Positions 8,584 through 16,884 of a stretch of DNA of 64,000 bases are shown piece after piece. The notes below the pieces were generated by a model. That model did no database searches. It saw only the letters and a list, made by a program, of their open reading frames with translations, and was not told the DNA's origin. How positions within the stretch are numbered: the stretch's first letter is position 1; each line of letters starts with the position of its first letter. The stretch spans positions 1-64,000 of the forward strand of contig CALZJE010000010.1 in assembly GCA_945787715.1 (NCBI GenBank), given 5' to 3'. Origin of the DNA: an uncultured Ectothiorhodospiraceae bacterium (GTDB lineage Bacteria > Pseudomonadota > Gammaproteobacteria > S012-40). The position numbers and the translations under genes were made by a program.

Positions 8584-9264
8584 TTAGAGAAAAAAACGCT
8601 GCGATATAGCTGTAAAAAATGAAATTAGACTTAGGAATACAAACCACTCTTTATAGGTAGGAGGAGCCGAAATTACTACAATCAACTCTTTTGGAGGGCT
8701 ATTAACATCGATAGCCTCTACCATTTTTTCCACAAATCTATCAACCATAGAGTTTATATAGTTAGGAATTGAACGTTTTTCACGTATTTTATTATTTTCA
8801 CGTGGTGCATTACTGGAGGAAATATCTAAGGTGAGAATAATTCGTGCTATCAATTTTTCCCGATTTAATCCCAGCTTTGAAAACGGATACGAAAAATAAT
8901 ACAGGCCACAAATCAGCTCGTCCTTTGGTGTTAATTTCAATAATGTTGTTACACCTAATACCAACACACAAAGTGCAGAAATCCTGAGTGAAGCTAAAAT
9001 AAAACCTTCATATGTTGGAGACAATTCATCCAAAATAGGAATAATCAGTTCTCCAGGCGTGAACCATATATAGATGATAGAGATAGATATGAAAAATATT
9101 TTCATTCGCCGCAACATTCCAAAACTCGTTTCATCAGGAAAGGTTTTGGTCATCACCCAAACGACCAATAATAATCCTAAACCAGCAATAATTATTTCAA
9201 AAACTCCAGCCGAAACAAAGGCGGCAAATACAACAAAACAAAGTATTTTTATGAGAGGATGCAC
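8584..9264 (-). CDS. EcfT/CbiQ-like transmembrane protein (ECF transporter T component?)
   Basis: The 226-residue membrane protein has hydrophobic segments at about 3-20, 22-40, 52-70, 88-108 and 205-222. A central cytosolic stretch, TPKDELICGLYYFSYPFSKLGL followed by ARIILTL, resembles the coupling region of energy-coupling factor T subunits (TTPxELxxGLxxLLxPLxxLGL). Such subunits join an S component to two ABC ATPases for vitamin or metal uptake. Neither an ATPase nor an S component is encoded nearby, so this may be an orphan or shared T subunit, or a distant relative with another role. The start is GTG 9264 with a weak ribosome binding site. It runs in the same direction as the GIY-YIG and mltF genes and lies 34 bases after them. 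Confidence 0.6.
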   Translation of the reverse strand: MHPLIKILCFVVFAAFVSAGVFEIIIAGLGLLLVVWVMTKTFPDETSFGMLRRMKIFFISISIIYIWFTPGELIIPILDELSPTYEGFILASLRISALCVLVLGVTTLLKLTPKDELICGLYYFSYPFSKLGLNREKLIARIILTLDISSSNAPRENNKIREKRSIPNYINSMVDRFVEKMVEAIDVNSPPKELIVVISAPPTYKEWFVFLSLISFFTAISQRFFL

Positions 9265-9298
9265 GAATTAACCAGATTAGATTATGAGTGATTTATTA

Positions 9299-9571
9299 TT
9301 ATAGCTCGGTAATTTTGAGTTCATTACAATGAGAAGAAATAAGGTGGTTTTTCTGTAATTTACTGAGTTTTTTAATTGCAAATTCACGTTTTGTTGCTGA
9401 GCTACGATCATGGCCACTCTCTTGATATACCAACAGCATAGGTTCCCGGCCCCTAAAGTATTTTGCACCTCTGTTTGAGGCGTGTTGAAGAAAGCGTTTC
9501 TCAATATTAGTCGTTATGCCCGTGTAAAGAGTATTATCATTACATAGAATTATATATACCATCCAATCCAT
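9299..9571 (-). CDS. GIY-YIG domain protein (YhbQ/UPF0213 type)
   Basis: The 90-residue protein carries a single GIY-YIG nuclease domain of the UPF0213 family. VYIILCNDNTLYTGIT supplies the paired Y-x-x and Y-x-G motifs. HASNRGAKYFRGREPMLLVY, SATKREFAIKKLSKLQK and the C-terminal helix complete the fold. The Arg in the RF segment after TGIT and the Glu in REFAIKK are the expected active-site positions. Relatives include YhbQ of E. coli, for which DNA cleavage activity is reported, but the physiological role is unclear. The start lies 3 bases after the stop of mltF, which suggests translational coupling. Confidence 0.9.
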   Translation of the reverse strand: MDWMVYIILCNDNTLYTGITTNIEKRFLQHASNRGAKYFRGREPMLLVYQESGHDRSSATKREFAIKKLSKLQKNHLISSHCNELKITEL

Positions 9572-9574
9572 TAT

Positions 9575-11008
9575 TTAATTCGTTGTGATCTTTAACTCAG
9601 CCTTGAATGCCTTTAATTTTTTCTCTTCAGCAACGACGAGCTCCCTCTCTAATATATTTTGAAAATTACGGATACGTTGAACATACCTTACAGGCTCTTT
9701 TCCTCGAGCATAACCATATTTAAGTTTTTTGTAGTATTTTTTCTGCGATAACAAAGGCAATACAGTTTCTAGATCATGCCACTTATTTGGATCTTTTCCC
9801 TGCTCTCTAGCTAACTGCCTAGCATCATAAATATGCCCCATGCCAACATTATATGCTGCTAACGCAAACCATGTTCGATCTGGCTCTAATATTTCCTCAG
9901 GTAATCGATTCATTAGGTGTCGCAGATATTTTGCACCACCCTTAATACTTTGTTGAGGATTAAGTCGACTATCAACACCCATTTCTTTTGCAGTTACCAA
10001 CGTTAACATCATGATACCCCGTACACCGGTAGGGCTTTTCGCTTTCGCACGCCAATGCGATTCTTGGTACGACTGCGCTGCTAGCAAAGACCATGGCAAA
10101 TCAAATTCATTTGCCGCTTGCTTAAAATGTTCTGTATATCTTGGAAGTCGCTTTTTAATTCTTCGATTAAAACGACTGAGATCCACATAGTCAAATAACT
10201 CGACAAAGCCATAGTGTTTGTTCAAAATCGATGCTAATTCGCCTTTTCTCACAAGGTGGCCAAACCAATTTTTTACCTCATTGTTTAATCCAAGTGCACT
10301 TTTTTGCATTAACCAGGAAATATTTTCAGCTTCTGAGAGATTAAAAGCTATCAATAACTCAGGATAATAACGACGATTTATATCAACAATATTTGAATCG
10401 GCAACAGTACATTCAATTTCTTTTAACCAGACTTTCTCTAACAAACCTTCTGTATCAAGGTTACTTGATTCTTGCCAAGATAATTCCGCTACTTGAGTTT
10501 TATATTTATTCAAAGTTTCAACATAGCTCGCCCCGGCCGTCACCCATAAATCAACGCCAACAAGCTCTTCAATTGAATCTGGCATATCCATACCACGACG
10601 ACACACAACCTGTTGTTCCACAGGTTGATAACTTGGTCCAAACAAGAAGTCTTTTGCTCTATTTTCTGTTTGGGTTAATCCAGCAGCTGCGATATGGCCT
10701 TCATCATTAGCCAGGGCTCTTATAATATCTGCCGTGTTATCTTTAACTACGACGCGGTAATTGACATTAAGATGCGTCGCAAACTGTTTTATTAAATCAT
10801 GTTCAACACCATCGGGGCCATGCTTCCCTTCGTAGTAAGTTGTGGGAGCATTTCGCGTCAAAACGACAAGCTCATTGTTCTGTCGAATTTGCTCAAGATA
10901 TGAATATTTTGGCTTATTAATTTCTATATCAGTAAAAGCAAATAATCCTAATACGCTCAGAAGAAGAACTAAGGTTCCGGCAATAATAAAACTCGTTTTC
11001 CGGTTCAT
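9575..11008 (-). CDS. mltF: Membrane-bound lytic murein transglycosylase F
   Basis: The 477-residue protein has an N-terminal membrane anchor or signal (residues 7-27). A periplasmic solute-binding-protein-like domain follows at about 40-265 (ELVVLTRNAPTTYYEG, GPDGVEHDLIKQFA), then a lysozyme-like SLT domain at about 285-410. The catalytic glutamate is Glu316 in AAQSYQESHW, matching Glu314 of E. coli MltF, followed by SPTGVRGIMMLT and the AAYNVGMGH segment. It cleaves the MurNAc-GlcNAc bond of peptidoglycan to give 1,6-anhydro ends and is bound to the envelope; in homologues the solute-binding-like domain modulates activity. It is first in an apparent run with the GIY-YIG and EcfT-like genes. 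Confidence 0.95.
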   Translation of the reverse strand: MNRKTSFIIAGTLVLLLSVLGLFAFTDIEINKPKYSYLEQIRQNNELVVLTRNAPTTYYEGKHGPDGVEHDLIKQFATHLNVNYRVVVKDNTADIIRALANDEGHIAAAGLTQTENRAKDFLFGPSYQPVEQQVVCRRGMDMPDSIEELVGVDLWVTAGASYVETLNKYKTQVAELSWQESSNLDTEGLLEKVWLKEIECTVADSNIVDINRRYYPELLIAFNLSEAENISWLMQKSALGLNNEVKNWFGHLVRKGELASILNKHYGFVELFDYVDLSRFNRRIKKRLPRYTEHFKQAANEFDLPWSLLAAQSYQESHWRAKAKSPTGVRGIMMLTLVTAKEMGVDSRLNPQQSIKGGAKYLRHLMNRLPEEILEPDRTWFALAAYNVGMGHIYDARQLAREQGKDPNKWHDLETVLPLLSQKKYYKKLKYGYARGKEPVRYVQRIRNFQNILERELVVAEEKKLKAFKAELKITTN

Positions 11009-11039
11009 AAAACACCTATAGCCATTAAAAATAAGCTGT

Positions 11040-11543
11040 TTAAGTAAAGATTATATACTGGAGCGGATACTGAGAAACAACAAATAAAAATATCACCAAT
11101 AGGTAAAAACAAGAGAGTTGAAGATAAAGTGTTACATGTGGGAAAAATTTCAGCTTATTGCTATTTTTATCCACAATACGCCAAGTTCTTCCTTTAAGCT
11201 TGCGGATAGACCGGCTCAATAACCAGCCCCCCCAAAATAATGCGCTGACCATCAACCAAAGCATTGTGGCCAAAAAAATAAATTGAGATATAAGCTTTTG
11301 ATCATGAGCCCATGTAAGATTTATGTAATCAGGCACTTTTGCACCACTATGAATAAGCTGAGGGAAAGTGGCTACAACGCCCCCAGCCATTATCAAAAGT
11401 GCAACAAACATCAGCACCCAATAAAATATCTTCTTATTTCTGGACAATGCTACTTTTGTCGATTTATCTACTCGTGGATTCACTGAAATAACCGCCAAGA
11501 CAAAAATACTCCTGAAAAGGGCAAGCACTTGGAAATATGACAT
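11040..11543 (-). CDS. Membrane protein of unknown function
   Basis: The 167-residue protein has about four hydrophobic segments, at roughly 5-20, 40-62, 85-110 and 140-165. A basic loop (SRSIRKLKGRTWRIVDKNSNK) precedes the last segment. I do not recognise the family. It ends 31 bases upstream of the mltF start and could be co-transcribed with it. The start at 11543 gives an extra hydrophobic segment. A shorter form starting near VALSRNKKIFY is possible, because no clear ribosome binding site decides it. Confidence 0.6.
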   Translation of the reverse strand: MSYFQVLALFRSIFVLAVISVNPRVDKSTKVALSRNKKIFYWVLMFVALLIMAGGVVATFPQLIHSGAKVPDYINLTWAHDQKLISQFIFLATMLWLMVSALFWGGWLLSRSIRKLKGRTWRIVDKNSNKLKFFPHVTLYLQLSCFYLLVIFLFVVSQYPLQYIIFT

Positions 11544-11721
11544 TGTTGCATAAATTAAATTGAAAAACTCCTCCTTTAAGCGTCACATATATCCCAATTT
11601 CACGTATTAATTTGAATACATGCTAAACTTAATGACATAACATCGCTTCAACGTTGTATTTTCATAGATAAAAAATAATAAACGCATCATTTACATACAT
11701 CTGCTGGGGAAATCTACCACT

Positions 11722-12318
11722 ATGAACAAAATCGAAGATAGACTGGAAGACTGGCTATTTAAGAGCCGCTGGTTGTTAGCACCTTTTTACGGTGGGCTTG
11801 TAGCGGGAATTGTTGTTTTATTGATCAAATTTACCCAGGAATTCATTGCATTTATTCCAGGAGTGCTAGACGCCAGCATAAAAGACGTCATGATGCAGTT
11901 ATTGTTACTCGTAGATCTAACGCTACTCTCCAATTTACTACTAATTATTGTTTTTTCTGGATACGAAACCTTTGTCTCTAAAATAAACAATCTAGAACAT
12001 GAAGATCGGCCGAGCTGGATGGGGCATGTTGATTTCTCACAGTTAAAGATAAAGCTATTTGGCTCTATTGTTGCGATTTCTGGCATCGAACTACTCAAAG
12101 CATTCATGATGGTTGAGAAATATACAGATAGAGAATTAGGTTGGTTAGTCGGCATTCATCTTACCTTTATTGTTTCTGGTTTATTATTCGCCGTTATGGA
12201 TAAAATATCTGCTACTGCCAAGAAAACCGAGGTTGAAGCTCATATTGTTGAAGCTCATACACAAATAGAGCACTCCTCTTCAAGCCACTTGGAAGAAACA
12301 AAGAGACCTTCTGAGTAA
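11722..12318 (+). CDS. yqhA: UPF0114 (YqhA/TIGR00645) family membrane protein
   Basis: The 198-residue protein begins with LFKSRWLLAPFYGGL, the signature start of the UPF0114 family, and has four membrane segments at about 17-38, 55-77, 108-127 and 140-160. VDLTLLSNLLLIIVFSGYE and WMGHVDFSQLKIKLFGSI are conserved family blocks. The function is unknown, and members are inner-membrane proteins. The last 35 residues (HIVEAHTQIEHSSSS and onward) extend past the usual end of about 165 and look disordered. ATG 11722 has GGGGAAA upstream. A 6-bp hairpin GGGAAT/ATTCCC at 12363-12376 follows but lacks a T-run. Confidence 0.9.
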   Translation: MNKIEDRLEDWLFKSRWLLAPFYGGLVAGIVVLLIKFTQEFIAFIPGVLDASIKDVMMQLLLLVDLTLLSNLLLIIVFSGYETFVSKINNLEHEDRPSWMGHVDFSQLKIKLFGSIVAISGIELLKAFMMVEKYTDRELGWLVGIHLTFIVSGLLFAVMDKISATAKKTEVEAHIVEAHTQIEHSSSSHLEETKRPSE

Positions 12319-12428
12319 AAAAGAACATTTGTTTTAGGCCTCAAAGGGTGAAATTGAACACAGGGAATGGATTCCCGACTATATCAAATGAGAAGCGGTA
12401 AATTCCCATTTATTACATTTTTAGTGAT

Positions 12429-12950
12429 TCATTTTTCAACTGGCCCCAGTTTGTTTAATTCCTTGTCATGCATAGCTACTAACAATAGCTCTCCGCTATC
12501 GTCTATGCGAAACTGTCCATATTGTGCTGATTCATAGTATTTACTATGACCTTCCTGAAAGAAAAAGGCGTTAGTAGCAAACTTCACTGACCCATTTCTT
12601 ATACGGTAGCGCAAAAGAATTTCATTGCGAGATAAAGCTTGATCTTTGTAAAGAAATTTAAAAGTAACAATATTTCGATCATCCAGACTTACCACCACAT
12701 ATCCATCTGATGCATCAACACTATTCCGAAAATGTTGTTCGTTTTTCTGGGGGAAAGCTTCATCTATATCATTAGCGAGGTTGAAACGCAGCGCCATGTA
12801 ATCACCTTGCATTAATGAACGTGGGTCCACCGGCGCAAGCTCGAGAAAAATAATCCTTCCATCGGTTAAGTGTTTTTCCTTAGTATAGATTGACCAGTTT
12901 AGGATACCCAAAATGATCACCAAGAAGACCAGCGCAAGCTTTCTAACCAT
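12429..12950 (-). CDS. GDYXXLXY domain protein
   Basis: The 173-residue protein has one N-terminal membrane segment (residues 4-21) and then a periplasmic or extracytosolic domain. Residues MQGDYMALRFNLAND carry the GDYxxLxY-type motif for which the family (PF14345) is named, with Phe in place of the final Tyr. LAPVDPRSLMQGDYM is the conserved block. The function is unknown. The gene overlaps the upstream DUF4401 gene by 8 bases and is third in a three-gene operon with DUF2157 and DUF4401, an association I recall from many bacteria. A complex of the three products in the membrane is a plausible inference. Confidence 0.88.
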   Translation of the reverse strand: MVRKLALVFLVIILGILNWSIYTKEKHLTDGRIIFLELAPVDPRSLMQGDYMALRFNLANDIDEAFPQKNEQHFRNSVDASDGYVVVSLDDRNIVTFKFLYKDQALSRNEILLRYRIRNGSVKFATNAFFFQEGHSKYYESAQYGQFRIDDSGELLLVAMHDKELNKLGPVEK

Positions 12951-14013
12951 TTTCCGTTGCCTTTTCGCTTGGATTAAAACTTAACACTAACCAGCGTACA
13001 ATCAACACAACTAAGCCAATGATGAAAAGAGTTTGAGACTTGGCTAGCAAGGTCGCATCGAGTAAATAATAATAGGAAGAGATATAAAAAATCAGGGACA
13101 TAATACCTAAACTCAGGAGCATTCGATTGCTTCCTGCAAAACCTAATAATATTATTACCATTCCCACAGTAATACCTGGTGCTTCCAAAGACACTATGGC
13201 GATGAAAAAGGTTCCTAGCAAAACGATAACTGAATGACGTGACAAAATAGTTTGACCATGACGTAGCAATAACTGCCAGACCACATAAAGTGCAACTGAC
13301 CCAGCAAGTACTTCATCCACCCAAGGCTGCCCCCATAATTCTATCTGAAGGTGGTCAGCTTGCCAGACAAGTATTCCGTAACCAAAATAATCCGCTCCCT
13401 TTATTTGAATCAGCGCTAATACTAGGCCATAGCCAATGGCTTGTATCTTTTTAATTTGTCGTGGATATCGGAATTCGTTGAGCCAAATCCAGGCAACAAG
13501 AAACAAAACAATACTGCTAAATAAATAGGGCATGCCAATAAAAGTCAGGGACATAAATAAAGCATAGGTAGCGAAAAATGACGAAAATACTCGATGAATA
13601 AAATTAGGCATAATAATGACTAACATTATCTGTAACAAGCTTATCAGAATCCATATCATGGATTCACTATTTGTCGAAATATCAAATATAGCCATGACAA
13701 TCAAGGCCTGGCCCGCCAAGCTAACAGCAAGTGCCAAGTGTTCAAAAAATTCATTTTTCGGCATGCGCAATATAGAAAAAGCACCAACAATCATCACACT
13801 CCCAGTGATGAATGAAGCGGTACTGCTTTCCATTAGGAACTGAATACCCAAGCTAACAAATCCAAGTAAGAATATTGCAGCGAGCCATCCAGAAAAAGCT
13901 AACAGAAGTTTCACAAACCAAGGAGAATCAAGCTTCGGCAATTCCGGTGTTTGGCCCTCAACCACACCAGCCTGAACTAACGTCGCCCACAACTGTTTGG
14001 CTTGTTGGCTCAT
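12943..14013 (-). CDS. DUF4401 multi-pass membrane protein
   Basis: After start correction this has 356 residues and about ten hydrophobic segments between residues 30 and 350, with little soluble sequence apart from the N-terminus. It matches the DUF4401 type by size, topology and position between DUF2157 and GDYXXLXY genes. ATG 14013 is preferred over GTG 14022 because AGGAG sits eight bases before the ATG but touches the GTG. With this start the gene overlaps the DUF2157 stop codon as ATGA (4 bases), the classic sign of translational coupling. The function is unknown; no catalytic or transport motif is visible. Confidence 0.85.
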   Translation of the reverse strand: MSQQAKQLWATLVQAGVVEGQTPELPKLDSPWFVKLLLAFSGWLAAIFLLGFVSLGIQFLMESSTASFITGSVMIVGAFSILRMPKNEFFEHLALAVSLAGQALIVMAIFDISTNSESMIWILISLLQIMLVIIMPNFIHRVFSSFFATYALFMSLTFIGMPYLFSSIVLFLVAWIWLNEFRYPRQIKKIQAIGYGLVLALIQIKGADYFGYGILVWQADHLQIELWGQPWVDEVLAGSVALYVVWQLLLRHGQTILSRHSVIVLLGTFFIAIVSLEAPGITVGMVIILLGFAGSNRMLLSLGIMSLIFYISSYYYLLDATLLAKSQTLFIIGLVVLIVRWLVLSFNPSEKATENG

Positions 14014-15032
14014 GAATGCCACTCCTGGTAAACATTTCTAAGCCAGACTGCCGCACCCGCACCCAAGCCAATAACCATGAAAAAGAGGATCAGAAAACTG
14101 CCTGCGGACCAATCATTCAACATCTGCTTTGACATAAGTGTTATCAAAACCACAATACCCGACAGACAACCACCAGCAAGCATAAATAGATCGGTCTTTA
14201 TTCTTCGATAAAAATAATACAATACGCTTAACCAAATCATCCATACTAGTCCTGATAAAAAATTGCTGCCAACAGGATCAAAAATAGCATGCAATACCAA
14301 CCAAGTGATTGGAACACCACTGCTTACTGCCAATAAACGAATAGCCCAGTACTTCGCTAACCAGCGCCATGTTTTTGATAAATATTCCCAGGTGGCGAGT
14401 GCAAGCGTGTTAAAGAAAAACAACAACCACAGTATTTCTGTATCAGAATCGACCAACAACAAAAATATACCACCGAAGGTCTGATGATATAAAATGATGG
14501 AAAGATTAATGAGCACGATCCAGATTACCCAGATGACAGCGAAGCGCGCAATCATCGCCCACGGTAACATCATCAATGCCCAGTTAAAAAACAACTGCCA
14601 AGTATCAGCTCCGGTCTGATAGGTTTGACCATATAAGGCCAGCAAAACTCCCAGAAAAATAGTCGCCACAACTAACGATATTTTGCCAGAGACTTTTGTC
14701 TCACCCTGTTTCCAAAAAACAATAATTGCAAGGACCATGAATAGTTCCACTAGGCCAAATTTTGCTAAACGCCCAATATCGGACCAGTTGTAAGCAATAA
14801 AAAATAAGCCTGAGAATGCTAACGCTAAGCCACCAACCCACAATAAGAGATGATCGATAAAAGTTTGCCAAGCTTTACCGTTGGGAAATATATTTGCTAC
14901 AGCAAGGGCATCACTAGTCTTCTCCGGTGGGATAGCCTGTTGTTCGATAAGCTCAATAATTTGTTTGCGAGGTGATATCATAGTTTCGTTTAAGTTGACT
15001 GATTTTTTATAAGCACGATGAACATCTCTCAT
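14010..15032 (-). CDS. DUF2157 multi-pass membrane protein
   Basis: The 340-residue protein has a soluble N-terminal helix region (ISPRKQIIELIEQQAIPPEKT) that is typical of DUF2157. About ten membrane segments follow, with WGGLALAFSGLFFIAYNW the conserved first pair and ALYGQTYQTGADTWQLFFNWALMM the best-conserved core (shown here as GQTYQTGADTW). The function is unknown. It is first in the operon with DUF4401 and GDYXXLXY. The start is uncertain: ATG 15032 or Met18 at 14981, neither with a good ribosome binding site; the shorter form matches the usual N-terminus better. Confidence 0.87.
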   Translation of the reverse strand: MRDVHRAYKKSVNLNETMISPRKQIIELIEQQAIPPEKTSDALAVANIFPNGKAWQTFIDHLLLWVGGLALAFSGLFFIAYNWSDIGRLAKFGLVELFMVLAIIVFWKQGETKVSGKISLVVATIFLGVLLALYGQTYQTGADTWQLFFNWALMMLPWAMIARFAVIWVIWIVLINLSIILYHQTFGGIFLLLVDSDTEILWLLFFFNTLALATWEYLSKTWRWLAKYWAIRLLAVSSGVPITWLVLHAIFDPVGSNFLSGLVWMIWLSVLYYFYRRIKTDLFMLAGGCLSGIVVLITLMSKQMLNDWSAGSFLILFFMVIGLGAGAAVWLRNVYQEWHS

Positions 15033-15521
15033 TTACGATAATCTCAGAAAAAGCAGAAATTTTTTTCGCCGGATTTTTTGGCCGAAATAGTGAAGTAAAG
15101 TAGTGCATAACATAATTAGTTTAAAGATTTATTCTCCTTATCTATTGATCCGAAATTCCACATAAAAATACAATTGAATTTCAGCTTCCTGGAAGAAATA
15201 GCACTAACCTATAATATTTGACGCAACACCCAGCACCTTTAAAAAATGAGGACAAATTATATTAATTTAATCATTGCAAAAGTAATCGTAAACAGCTGAT
15301 TGTGACACACTGTAATTATCGAATAAGAGATGTGCTTAGCTATAAATATTTCAATCAGATAATTGATTTGCGGGGGAGTTTAGCTTCCATCACACAAGGA
15401 ATATTTTATGAGAAGTACCCCGCTTTTTTAAATTCTGAAAGCGAAATGTAGAAAGTGAAATCCAGATGTCCATCATCCATCATCCATCATATAAAAGTCT
15501 TAGCAATGGAATATATGGACG
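15033..15521. other. Intergenic, AT-rich, with a 7-bp tandem repeat
   Basis: This stretch of 489 bases lies upstream of the DUF2157 operon and downstream of the small gene at 15522. The only visible structure is CATCATC repeated about 2.9 times at 15471-15490. I see no open frame with a ribosome binding site. Confidence 0.5.
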
Positions 15522-15872
15522 CTATTTTTTTTTAGTGACATTTTCTTTTGGTTCTTCTGCTGATTTTTTACGATTTCGCATAAATAAATAAATCACTACT
15601 AAAGCTACTACCCCATAACCAACTCCGACCAACAATCCCCAATCAAACCATGGCCGCTCAAATCCACTTCTCACACCCATGAATGGAAAAGATAACAACA
15701 CAGCACCAATGAATAAACCAACAACTAATATAATTGACCAATAAGGTATACGTAGTGGAGGCTCTTCTTTGCTTTGAAGCATTTCCCAGTCCTCCAATCC
15801 TCGCTTGGGTCTATCTTCATTACTCTTATTAATATCCGTATTTTGCTTATCTGTTTCATTATCTATAGGCAT
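15522..15872 (-). CDS. Small two-pass membrane protein, unknown function
   Basis: The 116-residue protein has a hydrophilic, Asn- and Asp-rich N-terminus (residues 1-40), two membrane segments at about 45-62 and 78-97, and a lysine-rich tail ending in KKK. RGLEDWEMLQSKEEPPLRIP before the first segment looks conserved-like but I cannot assign a family. Both termini are probably cytosolic. ATG 15872 begins the hydrophilic part, and no competing start is evident. It stands alone between two intergenic gaps. Confidence 0.65.
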   Translation of the reverse strand: MPIDNETDKQNTDINKSNEDRPKRGLEDWEMLQSKEEPPLRIPYWSIILVVGLFIGAVLLSFPFMGVRSGFERPWFDWGLLVGVGYGVVALVVIYLFMRNRKKSAEEPKENVTKKK

Positions 15873-16294
15873 TGAATTAAACCTGCTGTGTTATTTGATT
15901 GCTGATCTGAACCCGCAGTGATTAGGATAATAAGAATAGATAATGCGTACTGCCTAGTCAAGAAAGCTCAATATTTATCCAGGCCTGTCTAATATCAAAT
16001 ACTAAATGTCATACAGAGATTGAAAAGAAGCACTCGCTATTCCAACATATTTAATTTCTCAAGTGTAGCGCCTCACTCAGATTACGATTACCGTAAAAAC
16101 AAGCTAGTAATATGAAGCATTATAAAATCACTGTTATCAATTTACCGATCAATTTACACTCAATAGAGAAGCTGTAAAAAGTTGCAATTTATCGCATTTG
16201 CCTTTAAATTGCATATATTGGTATTTTGTAATTACCACAAAAATCAGAGTTTTTAATAAAATACGAGACTTGGAATTAGAAGGATATTTACACA
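15873..16294. other. Intergenic region upstream of the 43-residue membrane protein
   Basis: The 422 bases between divergent genes are AT-rich and contain TTGCATATATTGG-like promoter sequence near 16210. No gene is supported. Confidence 0.45.
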
Positions 16295-16426
16295 ATGTTA
16301 CTCAGCGATACAAATTTTTACGTTAACCTCATTCTTTTTGCTTTTTCTGTGGGATCTATGGCGCTTGTTCTTTATTGGGCTGGAACAATCGACAACGATA
16401 TTGAAAACAATCCTGACTCTAAATAA
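16295..16426 (+). CDS. 43-residue single-pass membrane protein
   Basis: ATG 16295 to TAA 16424-16426 encodes 43 residues: a short polar start (MLLSDTNFY), one membrane helix at about residues 9-28 (VNLILFAFSVGSMALVLYW) and an acidic tail (DNDIENNPDSK). AGAAGGA lies about ten bases upstream, and an intrinsic terminator follows the stop by about 27 bases, so the transcript looks like a dedicated small mRNA. Glycine, tryptophan and acidic tail residues suggest an accessory subunit of a larger membrane complex, comparable in size to CydX- or CcoQ-type proteins, but I see no specific match. The gene is short enough to be missed by standard calling. Confidence 0.6.
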   Translation: MLLSDTNFYVNLILFAFSVGSMALVLYWAGTIDNDIENNPDSK

Positions 16427-16451
16427 TAGCTAAAACTAATTCTTCATGACT

Positions 16452-16492
16452 AAAATGCTATCAAATCCCTGAGGATTGGTAGCATTTTTTCA
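16452..16492 (+). terminator. Intrinsic terminator after the 43-residue gene
   Basis: ATGCTATCAAATCC pairs with GGATTGGTAGCAT across a CTGA loop, with one bulged base and one G-T pair, and is followed by six T residues at 16485-16490. Confidence 0.85.
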
Positions 16493-16884
16493 CTTTATTC
16501 CATAAGCTCATTAGGGCTTTAGTTACTTATTCACATCATCTAGCATTCTCTTTAACCACTCTTATTTAATCCTAGAAAAAGCCATTGACACGAAATATAC
16601 CTCAATAAATTGTGTTTTATATTTCATCATTCTGCTTTGCACACGTTTTACCTTGATGTCGCCATTAAAAATATATCTATAGTTTCGTTTTTTTAACGAG
16701 TTGAGCAATTATCAACCTAGGAAGCAGCTGGACGTGGTTAGAGAGTCTATTGCGTTATTGGCAGATCGAATCGTTTTGAGAGTGTGTTTTGAAATGACGA
16801 ACGGCAGCTTTTCTGCTGCCATCCATTATAATTTTATACCCTAGTAACACTTAACTTTAAAGTGCCGATAGGTGCGAATTGAAA
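16493..16884. other. Intergenic, with a GGCAGC hairpin downstream of ompA-like gene
   Basis: Nothing coding is recognised. A hairpin with arms GGCAGC (16803-16808) and GCTGCC (16815-16820) lies 65 bases past the stop of the minus-strand OmpA-family gene and may mark its transcript end, although no T-run follows on that strand. Confidence 0.5.
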
